Assembly: GCA_963281155.1 (NCBI GenBank)
Contig: CAUJLY010000003.1
Span: forward strand, 5,642,001 to 5,706,000
Length of the DNA stretch: 64,000 nucleotides
Source: Rhabditophanes sp. KR3021
Taxonomy: Eukaryota > Nematoda > Chromadorea > Rhabditida > Alloionematidae
Direction: 5' to 3'
The stretch's first letter is position 1, and the number at the start of each line of letters is the position of its first letter. This document shows positions 37,510 through 47,971 of this stretch, piece by piece. The position numbers were made by a program, and so were the translations under genes. The notes under the pieces are model-generated. The model was not told the origin of the DNA and ran no database searches. It worked only from the letters and a program-made list of their open reading frames with translations.

Positions 37510-39786
37510 ATGGGTAAGTTAATGTGTTTATTAAACGGCGTTTATTCTTAACTTTTAGATAGTAGTAAAGAGCGTTGCCAAGTCTGTGATGATGCCAGTA
37601 CAGGTATGTTTGTCGTCAATGTGTGCTTTTATGATTTTTTTGTTTCTAGGAACTCATTATGGTGTCAATTCTTGGTAAGCTTCAAATTCACAAAAGGCAC
37701 ACATAATTTATGTGATTAGTTCAGAAGTTCATAGGCTTTCTGTTTAATAACAATAAATATAACTAACTTATGTGGCTTTGCCTTTTTTACTTTAATAATC
37801 TTTTCTTTTCAATGCCATTTTTTTAGCAATGGATGTAAAGTAAGTTAAACTAATCCCTCCTGAGTAGCTTTTTATTATATTACATATTAATAATAACTAT
37901 ATCAAAGGACAAAAACCATACACTCTCTTTTTTTAATGCTATTCGATATCACTTGACAACAACCCAGACCACATACACATCTACTCTCCTTTTTCAAATC
38001 AATTTTGTTAGGAATGTGCAGAGTGCTGGTGGTGTGTATGTATAGAAATAGGAACTCTATTTTAGATATCACCCCATCATCATTTATATTTTATTCCATT
38101 GATAATATTTAATTTCTCGATTCTAGGGATTCTTTAGAAGGACAGTCTTGAGAAATCAAACGTTTACCTGTCGCTTTTCTAACAATTGTGTTATTGATAG
38201 AAACTTTCGCTGTGCGTGTCGCCATTGCAGATTCAGTAAATGTCTACAGGTGAGAAAATCATATAACCTAGATAAGTGCTTTCTTAGGTTGGTATGAAAA
38301 AGAAGCAATCCAATTTGAAAGAGATACTAACACAGGAAGTCCCAAGAAACGTGAGGCCAACGACTCAGACGAAGACGGCCCTTCTATTAAATCAAGAAAC
38401 ATGGACTCGCAAAGGCCAGACGGCGGCTTAATTTGCCACACCTCAAATGCTACTCCCTTCAGTTCTCCATCAACTTCGCAGCAAGGATCAGTAAACATTG
38501 ATGGGTCTTGTTCTACGAACAGCACTGCATACAACATTCCTAACCCATTAACGGAACCCTCCAGCATCATCGCTACCCTGATGTCGATGGAATTACGAGT
38601 GACACAGGAGATGTGTGTGCGCTACAGGTCCTCTGTAATGACAGCTAACGGTACCTTTAACCCTCAACTTCTCTTTAATCATGGACCCAATTTAATAGGT
38701 GCTGATAGACCTTGTACATTGGAGGAGTTAAATGAGATTTCCCGCACTACATTACTATTAATGGTCGAGTGGGCCAAAAACATACATCCATTTCCACTAC
38801 TAGGCATGGACGATAAGATTATTTTGTTGAAGAATTATGCTCCCCAGCATTTGATTTTGATGCCATCTTTTAGGTCTCCTGACTCCACTAAAGTGTGTCT
38901 TTTTAACAATACTTATATGGGACGAGAAGAAGGAGCGATGGGGTTGAATTCCTTCGCTGCTTTCAAAACTTCTAATATTACCCCGCGTGTTTTAGATGAA
39001 ATAGTTTGGCCGATGAGACAACTTCAAATGACTGAAGAGGAATTTGTTTGCTTGAAGGCACTTGCTTTTTTGCATCCAGAAGCTAAAGGACTTACACATG
39101 ACAGTCAATTGAAGATCAGAAATGCGAGGAATCAAGTTCTAAAAGCCTTGTACAGATATGTTTCTCAGCAATATCCAAATGAAGCACCTACAAGATACGG
39201 AAATATTCTTCTATTGGCTCCTGCCCTCAAGGCTTTAACACAGCTCCTGATAGAGAACATGACTTTAACAAAATTCTTTGGATTAGTCGAAGTTGATTCT
39301 TTGTTGAGGTTGGTATATTGAGGAGATAACAAATGTATATCGAAAAATGTATTTGTGTTGCAAAGAGTATATATTGTACTACGGAAAATGCTTTATTTTG
39401 GTAGAGCAAAGTAGATTTTTCTCACAAAATAGGCTTCATATATTCCCATTAGCTGATGAGGAGTAATGTGTGATGTAATTAAATACATTTTGCAGAACAA
39501 ATACACTTTTCAATTTTGTTTGCAATAACTAATAGTTTTTTTCAGTGATTTTATTCTGGATGACCTGAACGAACAATCAAACGTTCCACCAAATCTTACT
39601 CAACGTCTAAACAACTCAGTAATTGAAGACAGTTTGGCTGGCCCAAGTCGCCTCGTGGACGACGATTTCACTTTGCCTCTCCAAAATAGATCAAACTTTG
39701 GACAGAACTCCTCCGATCCAGGGTCCATTAGTAGTTCGAATGGAGGTTCAGTTTCTTCTTACCAACAAAACGAAGCAAATATGTGA
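37510..39786 (+). CDS. HNF4-like nuclear receptor, one frame break in hinge
   Basis: Ligand-regulated transcription factor with about 490 residues after correcting one base. Exons: 37510-37513, 37559-37603, 37650-37674, 37827-37839, 38127-38249, 38288-39308 and 39546-39786. The DNA-binding domain has both zinc modules: CQVC...CNGC with P-box CNGCKGFFRR, and CRFSNNC...[24 protein letters not shown]. The ligand-binding domain (about residues 175-400) has the HNF4-type signature with [17 protein letters not shown] and [13 protein letters not shown]. It ends [17 protein letters not shown], an AF-2-like helix, and a Ser/Asn-rich F region follows. Exon 1 has only four coding bases and exon 4 is 13 bp. 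The frame breaks in the run of five A at 38297-38301: six A would give the conserved MKKEAIQ. Several AATAAA-type signals follow the stop, for example near 39820. Confidence 0.9.
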
Positions 39787-40575
39787 TCAGGAAATTTGGT
39801 ATTGTATTTATTTGTGTACAATAAAATGTGTGATTACCGTCTTTTTTAAATAAATTTTTTGGTATTTTAAAAGTGTCAGTTTTTTACAAGTACTTAAGTT
39901 ATGCCAATTTATACAAAACATAGATTTTATAGATGTAAGAGAAATAGTTCATGTTAATCAAAAATAAGCACAATTATGGGAATATATTTTACATAATACC
40001 TTAACAATCAGCTCTCATTGGAATAAAAACTTTTATTAAGACACATTCCACTATAGTGACATAACTTAATTTGCTTAGGTGGTTCAACAAGCCTTCTACT
40101 GGAGTGGTGTCATATGCCTTCGTGAATTCAAATTACATTGCTTTATAGATATTGTTATTTACATTTAAATTATCAACTATTATGAATTATTTACTAACAC
40201 AATCAACAAATGCTATATGTCCTGATGCAATAACTAATTGCAAGTATAATTATCAATCTTACTCAAAAAAGTCCCAATATGTTGCAACGTACATGAAGTA
40301 AAATGCAAGACACATGAGTATATTCTTCGAAGGGAATTTATTGCGCATCATTTAAGTTATCTGAAAGGTATACAAATATGTACTTTCAAAACATTGTACC
40401 AATTTGAGACTCAACCGTTTTTATATTCTCTCAATCACCTTTAAACGTAGTTTTGTGATACTGCTTATTAGTTTTAGTTTATCACATTTTTGCCTTACTG
40501 ACTGGTTGTCTTTAGATTTTTTTCCTACGCATATTAATTCAATTTTTCTAGTTAATCAAGTTAAGACAATACAAT
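39787..40575. other. Intergenic, no gene seen
   Basis: Begins with the receptor 3' end and its polyadenylation signal. The 62-codon frame at 40404-40592 is hydrophobic and overlaps the start of the next gene in a different frame; I do not support it. Confidence 0.4.
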
Positions 40576-40814
40576 ATGAAGACTATTCCTGAAGATATTA
40601 AGAATCTATTTGAAATTGTAAGTTTTAGCTTTCCTATTTGTAGTAACCATTTTATTTAAAGCAAGAGAAAGCAATTGGTAAGAAGGAGAAACTGTCTATG
40701 CATGCTTTTCATAGAAGTTATCGGAAAGATAAGCTTGAAAAGAATCAATACGCTGTAAGTTTGAGGCAATTTCGTAGATACGATGCGACTTTCCAGCAAT
40801 ATGAAGAAAAATAA
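40576..40814 (+). CDS. Small basic protein, unknown
   Basis: Two exons, 40576-40617 and 40662-40814, separated by a 44-bp intron (ATT|GTAAGT...TTTAAAG|CAA), encode 64 residues. The product is Lys/Arg/Gln-rich and probably helical (KKEKLSMHAFHRSYRKDKLEKNQY). A second possible intron near 40755-40780 would be too short, and the frame is open through it. The stop codon is only 14 bp before the ATG of the next gene on the same strand. No family recognised. Confidence 0.45.
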
Positions 40815-40828
40815 TAAAATATGATGAG

Positions 40829-41784
40829 ATGACAACTGAAGAAGCGGCGTTAGAACCTAATGCCGTATCTTCAGATCTTCCTAGTTTAGACTTTAGAATA
40901 GTTAATGTTTTTGAAGGTGTTCAAGACAAAGGTCAAGTAATTTTGGGACTTCTCTCAGAAAGAAAAGTTGCCAACAAAATGCTTGTTAAAAGAACCTTTG
41001 CTAACAATTCTGAGAATAGGTTTAACATTGACGGTAATATTTTCGACAAATTATCCGATCATTTTTCAAAGACAACTAAACAATATTCTTATTATTATGG
41101 TTGCTCTAGTTGTAAGAGTGTAGTTGATTCCAAAAAAGAAATAAAACCGAAACATCAAATAATCAAATAAAATCTTCGCAGAAGGATGATTCCAAAAGAC
41201 TTGCTACCATTACATGTACGCAAAAAACTGAGCTAGCCAGTTGCCATTCAGCAAAGTGGGCTATTATAAATAATCTTCATCACTTGCTTCTTTTCCAAGC
41301 AACTCAAAATAACTTAGAATATTTAAAGCAGATGGCTTCTATCACTTTGCCAAGAAAGTTCCAAGCTTTGTTTAATGTTCCTTATGTAGTAGATGAAATA
41401 GCTAGTTTTTCTGATGGCGAGTCTTCTTCTGATAAGTCGTTTGGCACTAATATATGTTCTGGTTCTGAAGATTATATTTGTAGTTCACCTAATAATGAGG
41501 GCAATACTGATGATGGGATGAAAAACGGAAAGGAGGTTACTTCTCATCCACAAAATAACAACATCACCATGCCAGGAATTGTTACCCGTATTAGTTGTGA
41601 TTCTGTAGATATGTCTAATGAAGAGCTACCAGATAATTTATTAGATGACTCAGATGCTATAGAACTTAAAGATGATCTTCTAGTTGAAATAGTTGTTGAC
41701 AGACATGCTAGGGCAATAAGACGACACTTTTCTAATAAATCTGATTTTGTAGATTCTATATTTAAACTGGCATTTAACTCATAA
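40829..41784 (+). CDS. Unknown acidic, Ser-rich protein
   Basis: The first part (40829-41119) encodes a 97-residue segment ending in a possible Cys pair (YYYGCSSCKS). The second part (41182-41784) encodes KDDSKRLAT and a longer region with a Leu/Gln-rich helix, a Ser/Asp/Asn-rich low-complexity stretch and a C-terminal basic helix (RHARAIRRHFSNKSDFVDSIFK). The two parts are in different frames. A 62-bp intron (AGT|GTAGTT...TTCGCAG|AAG) joins them in phase, giving about 297 residues. A one-base deletion in the A-run near 41131 is the alternative explanation. No domain recognised. The close upstream gene suggests a shared transcript. Confidence 0.5.
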
Positions 41785-42397
41785 TTGTATTCATTACAAG
41801 AGGTTTATTTTTAATAATAATGAGCCTTCCAAAAAACTTAATTAATGAACAAATTTTAAGGTTATAGGAAGGAATAATTGCTTTACAATTCGTTCGCTAT
41901 GAGTAGACAAATTGTTATAAATGTAATTGTTTACCCAAATATGTTATCATGTCCTTTTTTGTATTATATATGTTTCTCTTTCTTTTAATAAACACCTTTT
42001 TATACCCATTCTTTGTTATATTTGTTCTAAGATTTAAAAATATGCCAAAATATTAGATTTTAAACATGTTTAAAAGTTGTTCTAGCACCTCAGGAAAAAG
42101 TCTTGTGAATCGTGATACAGAACACATATATTACATAATTCACAAAAAATTGTTTGTGAATCATACATGACTCTAATTTGAATATGTAAATTGTCTTGTT
42201 ACGTGTATCAATTCAGTCTTTTAGCTGACTTTAAAGTGATGGAGTTTATGGTTACGTCGTCCAAGATAGTCACGGTCTGATGACTTTGATAGTTTGTACG
42301 ATTTAATATTTGTTAATTAATTAACTTCTAATTATAAACTGTACACAGTAAAATGTATGCTTTATAATAGTTTATTTGTTCTTTTTTGATTAATTAA
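41785..42397. other. Convergent intergenic region with a dispersed repeat
   Basis: Lies between the 3' ends of a plus-strand and a minus-strand gene. It contains one copy of the repeat described at 42005-42185; otherwise AT-rich and without genes. Confidence 0.5.
42005..42185 (-). repeat. Dispersed repeat, copy A, with hairpin core
   Basis: Its reverse complement matches 59355-59560 over roughly 170 bp, with shared blocks such as ACAAACAATTTTTTGTGAAT, ATCACAA(A/G)ACTTTTT, and GTGCTAGAA. The core TTCACAAA-6 bp-TTTGTGAA forms an 8-bp perfect stem here. It may be a miniature inverted-repeat element, but termini and target duplications were not delimited. Confidence 0.65.
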
Positions 42398-43153
42398 CTA
42401 GTCAGATAAATCATCCTTATCATCGAGAAGAATTTTATCAACCGTTTCTTTGATTTTCTGCGCTACTGGACAAGACAAATCGTAGAAATCTTCTATCTTT
42501 ACTAGAGTATTTCGGCGTTGATATTTCATTTGTTTGAGGTTTACCTCATCTGCTGAACTCTTTCTTGTATTCCCATCTAAAGAATGCAATGGATTATACG
42601 TTGAAAAGGAAGCTCGTTTCTTGGGTGCTTCAATCTTGACTGAATCTTTATGCAGATGTGTTTTTTTACAGACATTCCTTAACATAAACGTAACTTCGAC
42701 ATTATTAAACAATTCAACTAATTCTTCCTTTCTCGCTTTTGAATAAACAACCTTTCCCTCATCACTTTCAAATTCAGTTCTTATTGCCCAGGCAGACTCA
42801 AAACAATGCTCGATCAACAAATCATCTCCAACATCCTTATAATAAGTGCCCGTATTACAAATCATGATCAACAAATTCAATTTATCCTCGTGACTTCCCA
42901 ACAAATTAATAGCTCTCAAAATAGAGTGAAATATAGGCGAAATACTCAACCATAATTTTCTCTTGTCAATTAAATTAGTTTTGGTACATTTTCCAATTGA
43001 GAAGGCATTCAAATAGTAGGTAAAAGTTAATAAACTCTTTGAATTCCTTTGACACAATTCATTAATCGAAACAGACTCAAACAACTCAATTAATTTATCT
43101 TCTGGTCCATCCAAATTAACTTTAATTTCATTCAAAATAACTGCAACATTCAT
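42398..43153 (-). CDS. Unknown intracellular protein, single exon
   Basis: A 251-residue frame with ATG at 43153 and no introns. It is helical in its first 170 residues, with Leu-rich amphipathic segments (KLIELFESVSINELC, FHSILRAINLLGSHEDKLNLLIMIC), and ends in a Lys/Ser-rich linker with a basic RRNT stretch and an acidic tail (DDKDDLSD). No signal peptide or TM. Codon usage and the lack of stops over 250 codons in AT-rich DNA support a real gene. I do not recognise a family. Confidence 0.6.
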   Translation of the reverse strand: MNVAVILNEIKVNLDGPEDKLIELFESVSINELCQRNSKSLLTFTYYLNAFSIGKCTKTNLIDKRKLWLSISPIFHSILRAINLLGSHEDKLNLLIMICNTGTYYKDVGDDLLIEHCFESAWAIRTEFESDEGKVVYSKARKEELVELFNNVEVTFMLRNVCKKTHLHKDSVKIEAPKKRASFSTYNPLHSLDGNTRKSSADEVNLKQMKYQRRNTLVKIEDFYDLSCPVAQKIKETVDKILLDDKDDLSD

Positions 43154-43503
43154 CTTGTTTAATCACAAAAATAGACACCTTTGAATAGAAATGTATGTCC
43201 GCTTTTTTGAAAAATATTTATTATGTGCATGCGTATAGATAAAATCTCTTCATTTTGCCTCCTTATGTTGATAAAATGACTAGTTATTTAGTTGTTCGTG
43301 ATATGGAAAGGGATTATAAACAAATAAAACTATACTAATATCTTTTTAGACTACCATTTTTATATAACATTTTTATTAATCGCCAATTAATTGTATTACA
43401 CAGATTTGTTTGTTTTAAATGAAATAATTAATAATAGAAGCTTATACCCGGTCATCTCTATTAAAAAAATGGGAATTTGAAATGTGACATATAAAATATT
43501 TGG
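43154..43503. other. Intergenic, no gene seen
   Basis: Short AT-rich spacer between two minus-strand genes. Nothing recognisable. Confidence 0.5.
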
Positions 43504-44337
43504 CTAACAATCTGATTGCCACTTTTCTGAGGATAAACTTCCTCCGAAGTCTTCATTTACATGTATTGGAAAGTTCAATGATTTTTCAGGCATGAAACTA
43601 AACCGAGTCGCATTGTTGCTGGTAGCTTCTACTTGCTTTTGACCATAAAAGTAATCATCTGACTTCATCCATGATATATCATTGAATTGAAGCGAATTGT
43701 CACGTGTAAGCAACACGTGAGGAAGTAAATGAGCATCTGTTACGTCATGATTGGTGTCTGAATAACCGTACCCGACTGTTGGATCAAAGCGTCGAAGGTA
43801 TTTGAGGTGGCTTTTGACAAATGCTATGTTGAAAGAGTAATAGGTGATTTCGAGGAAGAAAGAAACCATAATAAGGGCAAAGCCTCCTTTCAAGCCGAGA
43901 CCTGTGTCTGGAAGGGACATCATTTGACCGACTCCAACAGATATCACCAGACTCAACGCCCACAAAATCCTTATTAAAACATGACAAACCTGCAAAGAAT
44001 TTAGTTATCTTGTATGAGTCATAAAACTTACAGCCAAAAAATTGTTCACAATCGCTGCATTTTTTGATCTACTCCAACAAACAACCACCAAACTGATTAG
44101 AGAAACCAAGTTTGCGCAATAAAAAAAGACTCTTCCACCAAAGCTGACGTAATATTCAATAGAGTTAAAATTTAGGTATTCCAAATAAATAGGATGGTTA
44201 GAGTTGATGAGTAGAAGGGCAACATCGATGCCTAGAATGACAATTGCAAATAGACAGAGAGCTCCTTTTTTGAGTTTCATCCTTGTTTTAGGGGTGACTA
44301 AGGCTTCTGAGGTGAAAGTAAAAGAGGCAGGTTCCAT
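43504..44337 (-). CDS. Four-TM membrane protein, unknown
   Basis: Exons 44337-44032 and 43989-43504 join in phase (GCT|GTAAGT...TTGCAG|GTT) to 263 residues. Four hydrophobic helices are visible: GALCLFAIVILGIDVALLLI, then one around FFYCANLVSLISLVVVCW, one spanning VCHVLIRILWALSLVISVGVG and FALIMVSFFLEITYYSF. A long polar C-terminal tail with Asn/Ser and Asp follows. There is no signal peptide. The layout resembles small four-TM families (tetraspan or DUF-type), but lacks the tetraspanin CCG motif. Function unknown. Confidence 0.65.
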
Positions 44338-44872
44338 TAGTTAGACAAAGAAAGTTAGGACAAGAGTGTGTCTTTATTTTTTCTAGATAAATAAAGTGTA
44401 TAATATATTTGAGTGGCGATGACGACAAAAATGACAAATGTGTGTATATTTTTGTAGAACGATCTTTAAGACGCCAAAAAGAATGGTGTAATAATGCGAT
44501 AATGTATCAAAAAATGTTACAAAAAACAACTAGCCGATGGTGTTGTGTGTGTGACTTTCAAATGAAAGGACCATATGGTGTGTATGTTTTTTGCTGAAGA
44601 CACAAAATTTAAATCTATCCAATATTTTAGTGGAATAAAAATTTGAATGTTAAAAGTAAAAGGTTAAAAAAGGTGTGTACATTTCAATACTTATACATAA
44701 TTTTTATTTGATGAATAATCAAGAAACGATTTGAAGAATGACTATGTTATTTTTAGATCCCGGGTTTTTCGTGCAATTAGTAAATAAATTAAAGATTGGT
44801 TGATAAACACTTTTATGGTACATGCCATTAAATATAATAATTAAGAAAACCAAATATGTATTCGACTACCAT
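44338..44872. other. Intergenic, no gene seen
   Basis: Spacer between the four-TM gene and the SLC36 gene. The 62-codon frame at 44409-44597 has no supporting feature. Confidence 0.45.
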
Positions 44873-46379
44873 TTATGAAGCTAATGCAGCAAAAATCTCT
44901 GACAAAGCCGAATAAGTGCCAGTAGTAAACCCGATAATAAAAAAGCAGAAAAGTAAAACATTCTTGCCGATGACAGTTGATGTCAACTCATTCTTGTCAT
45001 AACTAATCAGAAGATCAATCACGGGTGGGAAGAGCAGAGCCAAAAGCGATCCACTAAAACTGCCAATAAGTGAGATGAATAGGGCCAAATGAGGAATCAA
45101 TTCCGCAACAATTAGTGCACCGATAACTCCACTAAAACGCACAAAGTAGATTGAAGCCAGTTGTTTGTCGGAAGCAACTTTTCTAGTTATCCATTTTTCG
45201 ACTCTTTCCATGGGAACCTATAAAATTAATTAATATAAAACTAACAGTTTTTTAAACCTACATAGAATTGTAGTGGAAATGAAACCATAATACAAGATAC
45301 AAACATCAATTTGATTACTTGATAAAATACGGTGTCTGGCAAATTCAAAGTAATCGAGTCCTTAATTTCAGCTCCTGTAGCCAAATATCCAAAAAATCCC
45401 ACGATTGCGAAGATTAAGAGGACGATTATCCCACTGAGGTTTAGGACTCCGTTTGATTTAATGAATTCGTGTGGTTTGCGCATCCTGTTTTCGATAGGCA
45501 GGATTACACATGTTCCTTCAAATGAGAAGATGACGGTCCCTTAATTATTTTAATTAAACAAAAAAATTAATACACATTATCTTACCGAAAAAGAGAGGTA
45601 AGTTGGTGATACTGCCCCATTTGTCAATTGATGGATCAGTTACCGACTTTAGGTTCGTAAAACAAAAGTACAAAACAATGCAAATTGCTGCCAAATAAAT
45701 GAAATTAGCAGCGAGTGCTAAAGGAGCCAAAACTTTTAAATTCCTAATTGAACAAACTGTCATAATGGGCATGAAAGCAAGCATCATCCAAATACTCTTA
45801 GGCAAGTGTATGGAAGTATTTTTGGTAAAGAAGTCTTCTAAATTGTCAGCCATAAACACGAAATAAACACAACAGAGCCCTAATTGAGCTACAAACACGG
45901 CAACATTGACACTTTGTTTGCTGAAATATCCCCAATGTCTAATACGGGGAACTGATTCTACTGCTTTCCTCATGACATTTGCAAAATCTATGACTTCTAT
46001 GCCATCTCTTGCACACAAATAATTTGAAGCGTGAATCACTTGTCTCATGCAATATAGGCATATCCCACAAATTATACCTATTAAAAGTATTCCCATCTAA
46101 AAAATTGTTATTTATTGCAAACTAGACACATACATATAGACCGGAGTGTTTGAATGCCAATGGAAGTGACAGCAATCCCGTGCCCAGCATGGCTTTAATC
46201 ATGTGAACGAATGCCTGATTTGATGTTATACTGTTTGAATTTAAAGTTCTTTCTCGGAATACGCCATCATCTATGGTTAACTCGGAAGCCGATCGCATTC
46301 TTGTAATGGGAGTGTTTTCTCTGAATATAGTCGCATGAGTTATAGCCAACTCGTCGTTTGACGTTAAACCTGACGTCAT
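44873..46379 (-). CDS. SLC36-type proton-coupled amino-acid transporter
   Basis: Four exons (46379-46134, 46096-45586, 45539-45262, 45217-44873) join in phase to 459 residues. The fold is the amino-acid/auxin permease type (AAAP family) with about 11 TMs. Near the start is the signature FVHMIKAMLGTGLLSLPLAFKHSGL, the family's unwound TM1 with GTG. Around residue 250 comes FFGTVIFSFEGTCVILPIENRM, matching the SLC36/PAT block 'FAFEG...PLENKM'. Such carriers move small neutral amino acids with protons across lysosomal or plasma membranes and can feed TORC1 signalling. The N-terminal 60 residues are polar and cytosolic. Introns are 37, 46 and 44 bp. No defects seen. Confidence 0.88.
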
Positions 46380-47971
46380 GTTTATCTAAAAATAGCTAAT
46401 AATTAGGTAAATGTTAAATAATGAGGAAGTTAGGGAAAATATTTATAATTTGAAAAGACGAAAGTCAATAAAACGAAGAGTCCTATCAAAATATGGAAAA
46501 ATACTAAATTGAGGTTAAGAGTCTTTGTTAGAGAATATAGAGGAAATTGCACTATTAGTTGCCGTAAACAAACAAATATACAAGTAAATATAGACTACAT
46601 TGTATAGGATTGATCTATAATAGTATTAAAACATTATTAGGATATTTGTCTGATTCCAAATAACCATTAAAATGATTCGTAAATAAAGTTACACTTTCAA
46701 GCAATAATTGATTGGTTAACAATAAAGCAGCATTGAGCAAACGACCAAAAACATAGATAAAAAATTGGTAACTAAACTAGTTGTTGGTTGATGAATAATA
46801 TATCTTTGTGGAAAAGATTATAATAATAATTGATCAATTGGATTCTTTCTAAATGGGCAAAAGATCAAACATTCGAACATATTTTTGATCAAAGGTTTAA
46901 TTGTTTATTGTATTTTTAAAATATCCAATTTGCAATAAACAAAATAATTCTCGGGAACCAAATAGAGTTTTTGATTGTTTGTCTACATATATATTTATTA
47001 TTGATAATATACCTAAATATTGATAGTTGATATTGACTCTAACTTCCATTAACTTATAATTTTGCTTCAAAAAATTGATAGGCGACACAACGAGGTAAAG
47101 TTATGTGTTATACACACCTTTTTAGCATTCAACTTTAATGATTTTTTAAGACTTGTCCTCAAATCGTTTCTTTCGAGATAAACGTGACATTTAGGTCTAC
47201 CCTGTAGGGAAGGTGTGTACAGCAACAATCAGCACCTTTAATTATATTCACAATATACTTCTACGCTTTCTCCAGCAAACTTCACATTCCCAAAAAACTA
47301 CATACTATCTATTGACAACGATTACCCTGTACCTTATTTTCCAACCACAAAACTACTCTCTACGACTGTATGTTCATCATCTTTTTAAATTAGTTGTGTT
47401 ACATCATTGTAAGAACAAATTAGGTTCAGAGTATTCTTTTTGTCAAGGTTGTTAATAAGAAGGAAGATACTACCTATATGATACGATTTTTTATCGTCCT
47501 CGCGCCTACCCTATCACACCAACAAATAAAAATGATACATTTAGTGCATAATCTTGATAATCTTTAATTGTATCTTTTCGAAAACATTAACCAACACCGT
47601 TATGATGCTGGTATTTTATTGCTTTCTGTTTTGACCAAAAAAACTTTAAAACTATTTTTGACTGTCTATTATTTATCAAAAACACAAATAGTGCAAGAGA
47701 TATCTGATGCAAACACTTTTCGTTACTTTTTGTTTTTGATTGAAACATTAAAATCAAGTAACCTTTTGTCTTTCTTATCAATTTATGCAATGGCTGATAT
47801 ATGCGTAATTCCTTTGACATTTTGTCTTTGACTTTACTAAAATAATTCATATAAAGTTCCAAATCATTGTTTTATTAACAGAGAACCTTAACTATAAGAG
47901 AATCGCGTGTCTCTATAAGTTTTCCTTGATAATATCTAATTTATTTATAGTTTTCCTTCAACTGATCATCC
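46380..47971. other. Divergent intergenic region
   Basis: Lies between the start of SLC36 (-) and the start of the citrate-carrier gene (+), so both promoters should be here. Several 60-90-codon frames are present on both strands (for example 47568-47831), but these overlap each other and have Ile/Leu/Phe-rich random composition. No motif I can assign. Confidence 0.4.

Noticed and set aside
38250..38271. 22-bp intron that would restore the nuclear-receptor frame
   Set aside because: Too short to splice, and it would lose the conserved VGMKK block; a one-base indel fits better.
41128..41181. Frameshift between the two halves of the 40829-41784 gene
   Set aside because: A normal-sized intron with GTAGTT donor and TTCGCAG acceptor joins the halves in phase, so no indel needs to be assumed.
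47213..47831. 80- and 87-codon plus-strand frames
   Set aside because: Random-looking hydrophobic composition, opposing frames of equal length, and no splice or domain support.
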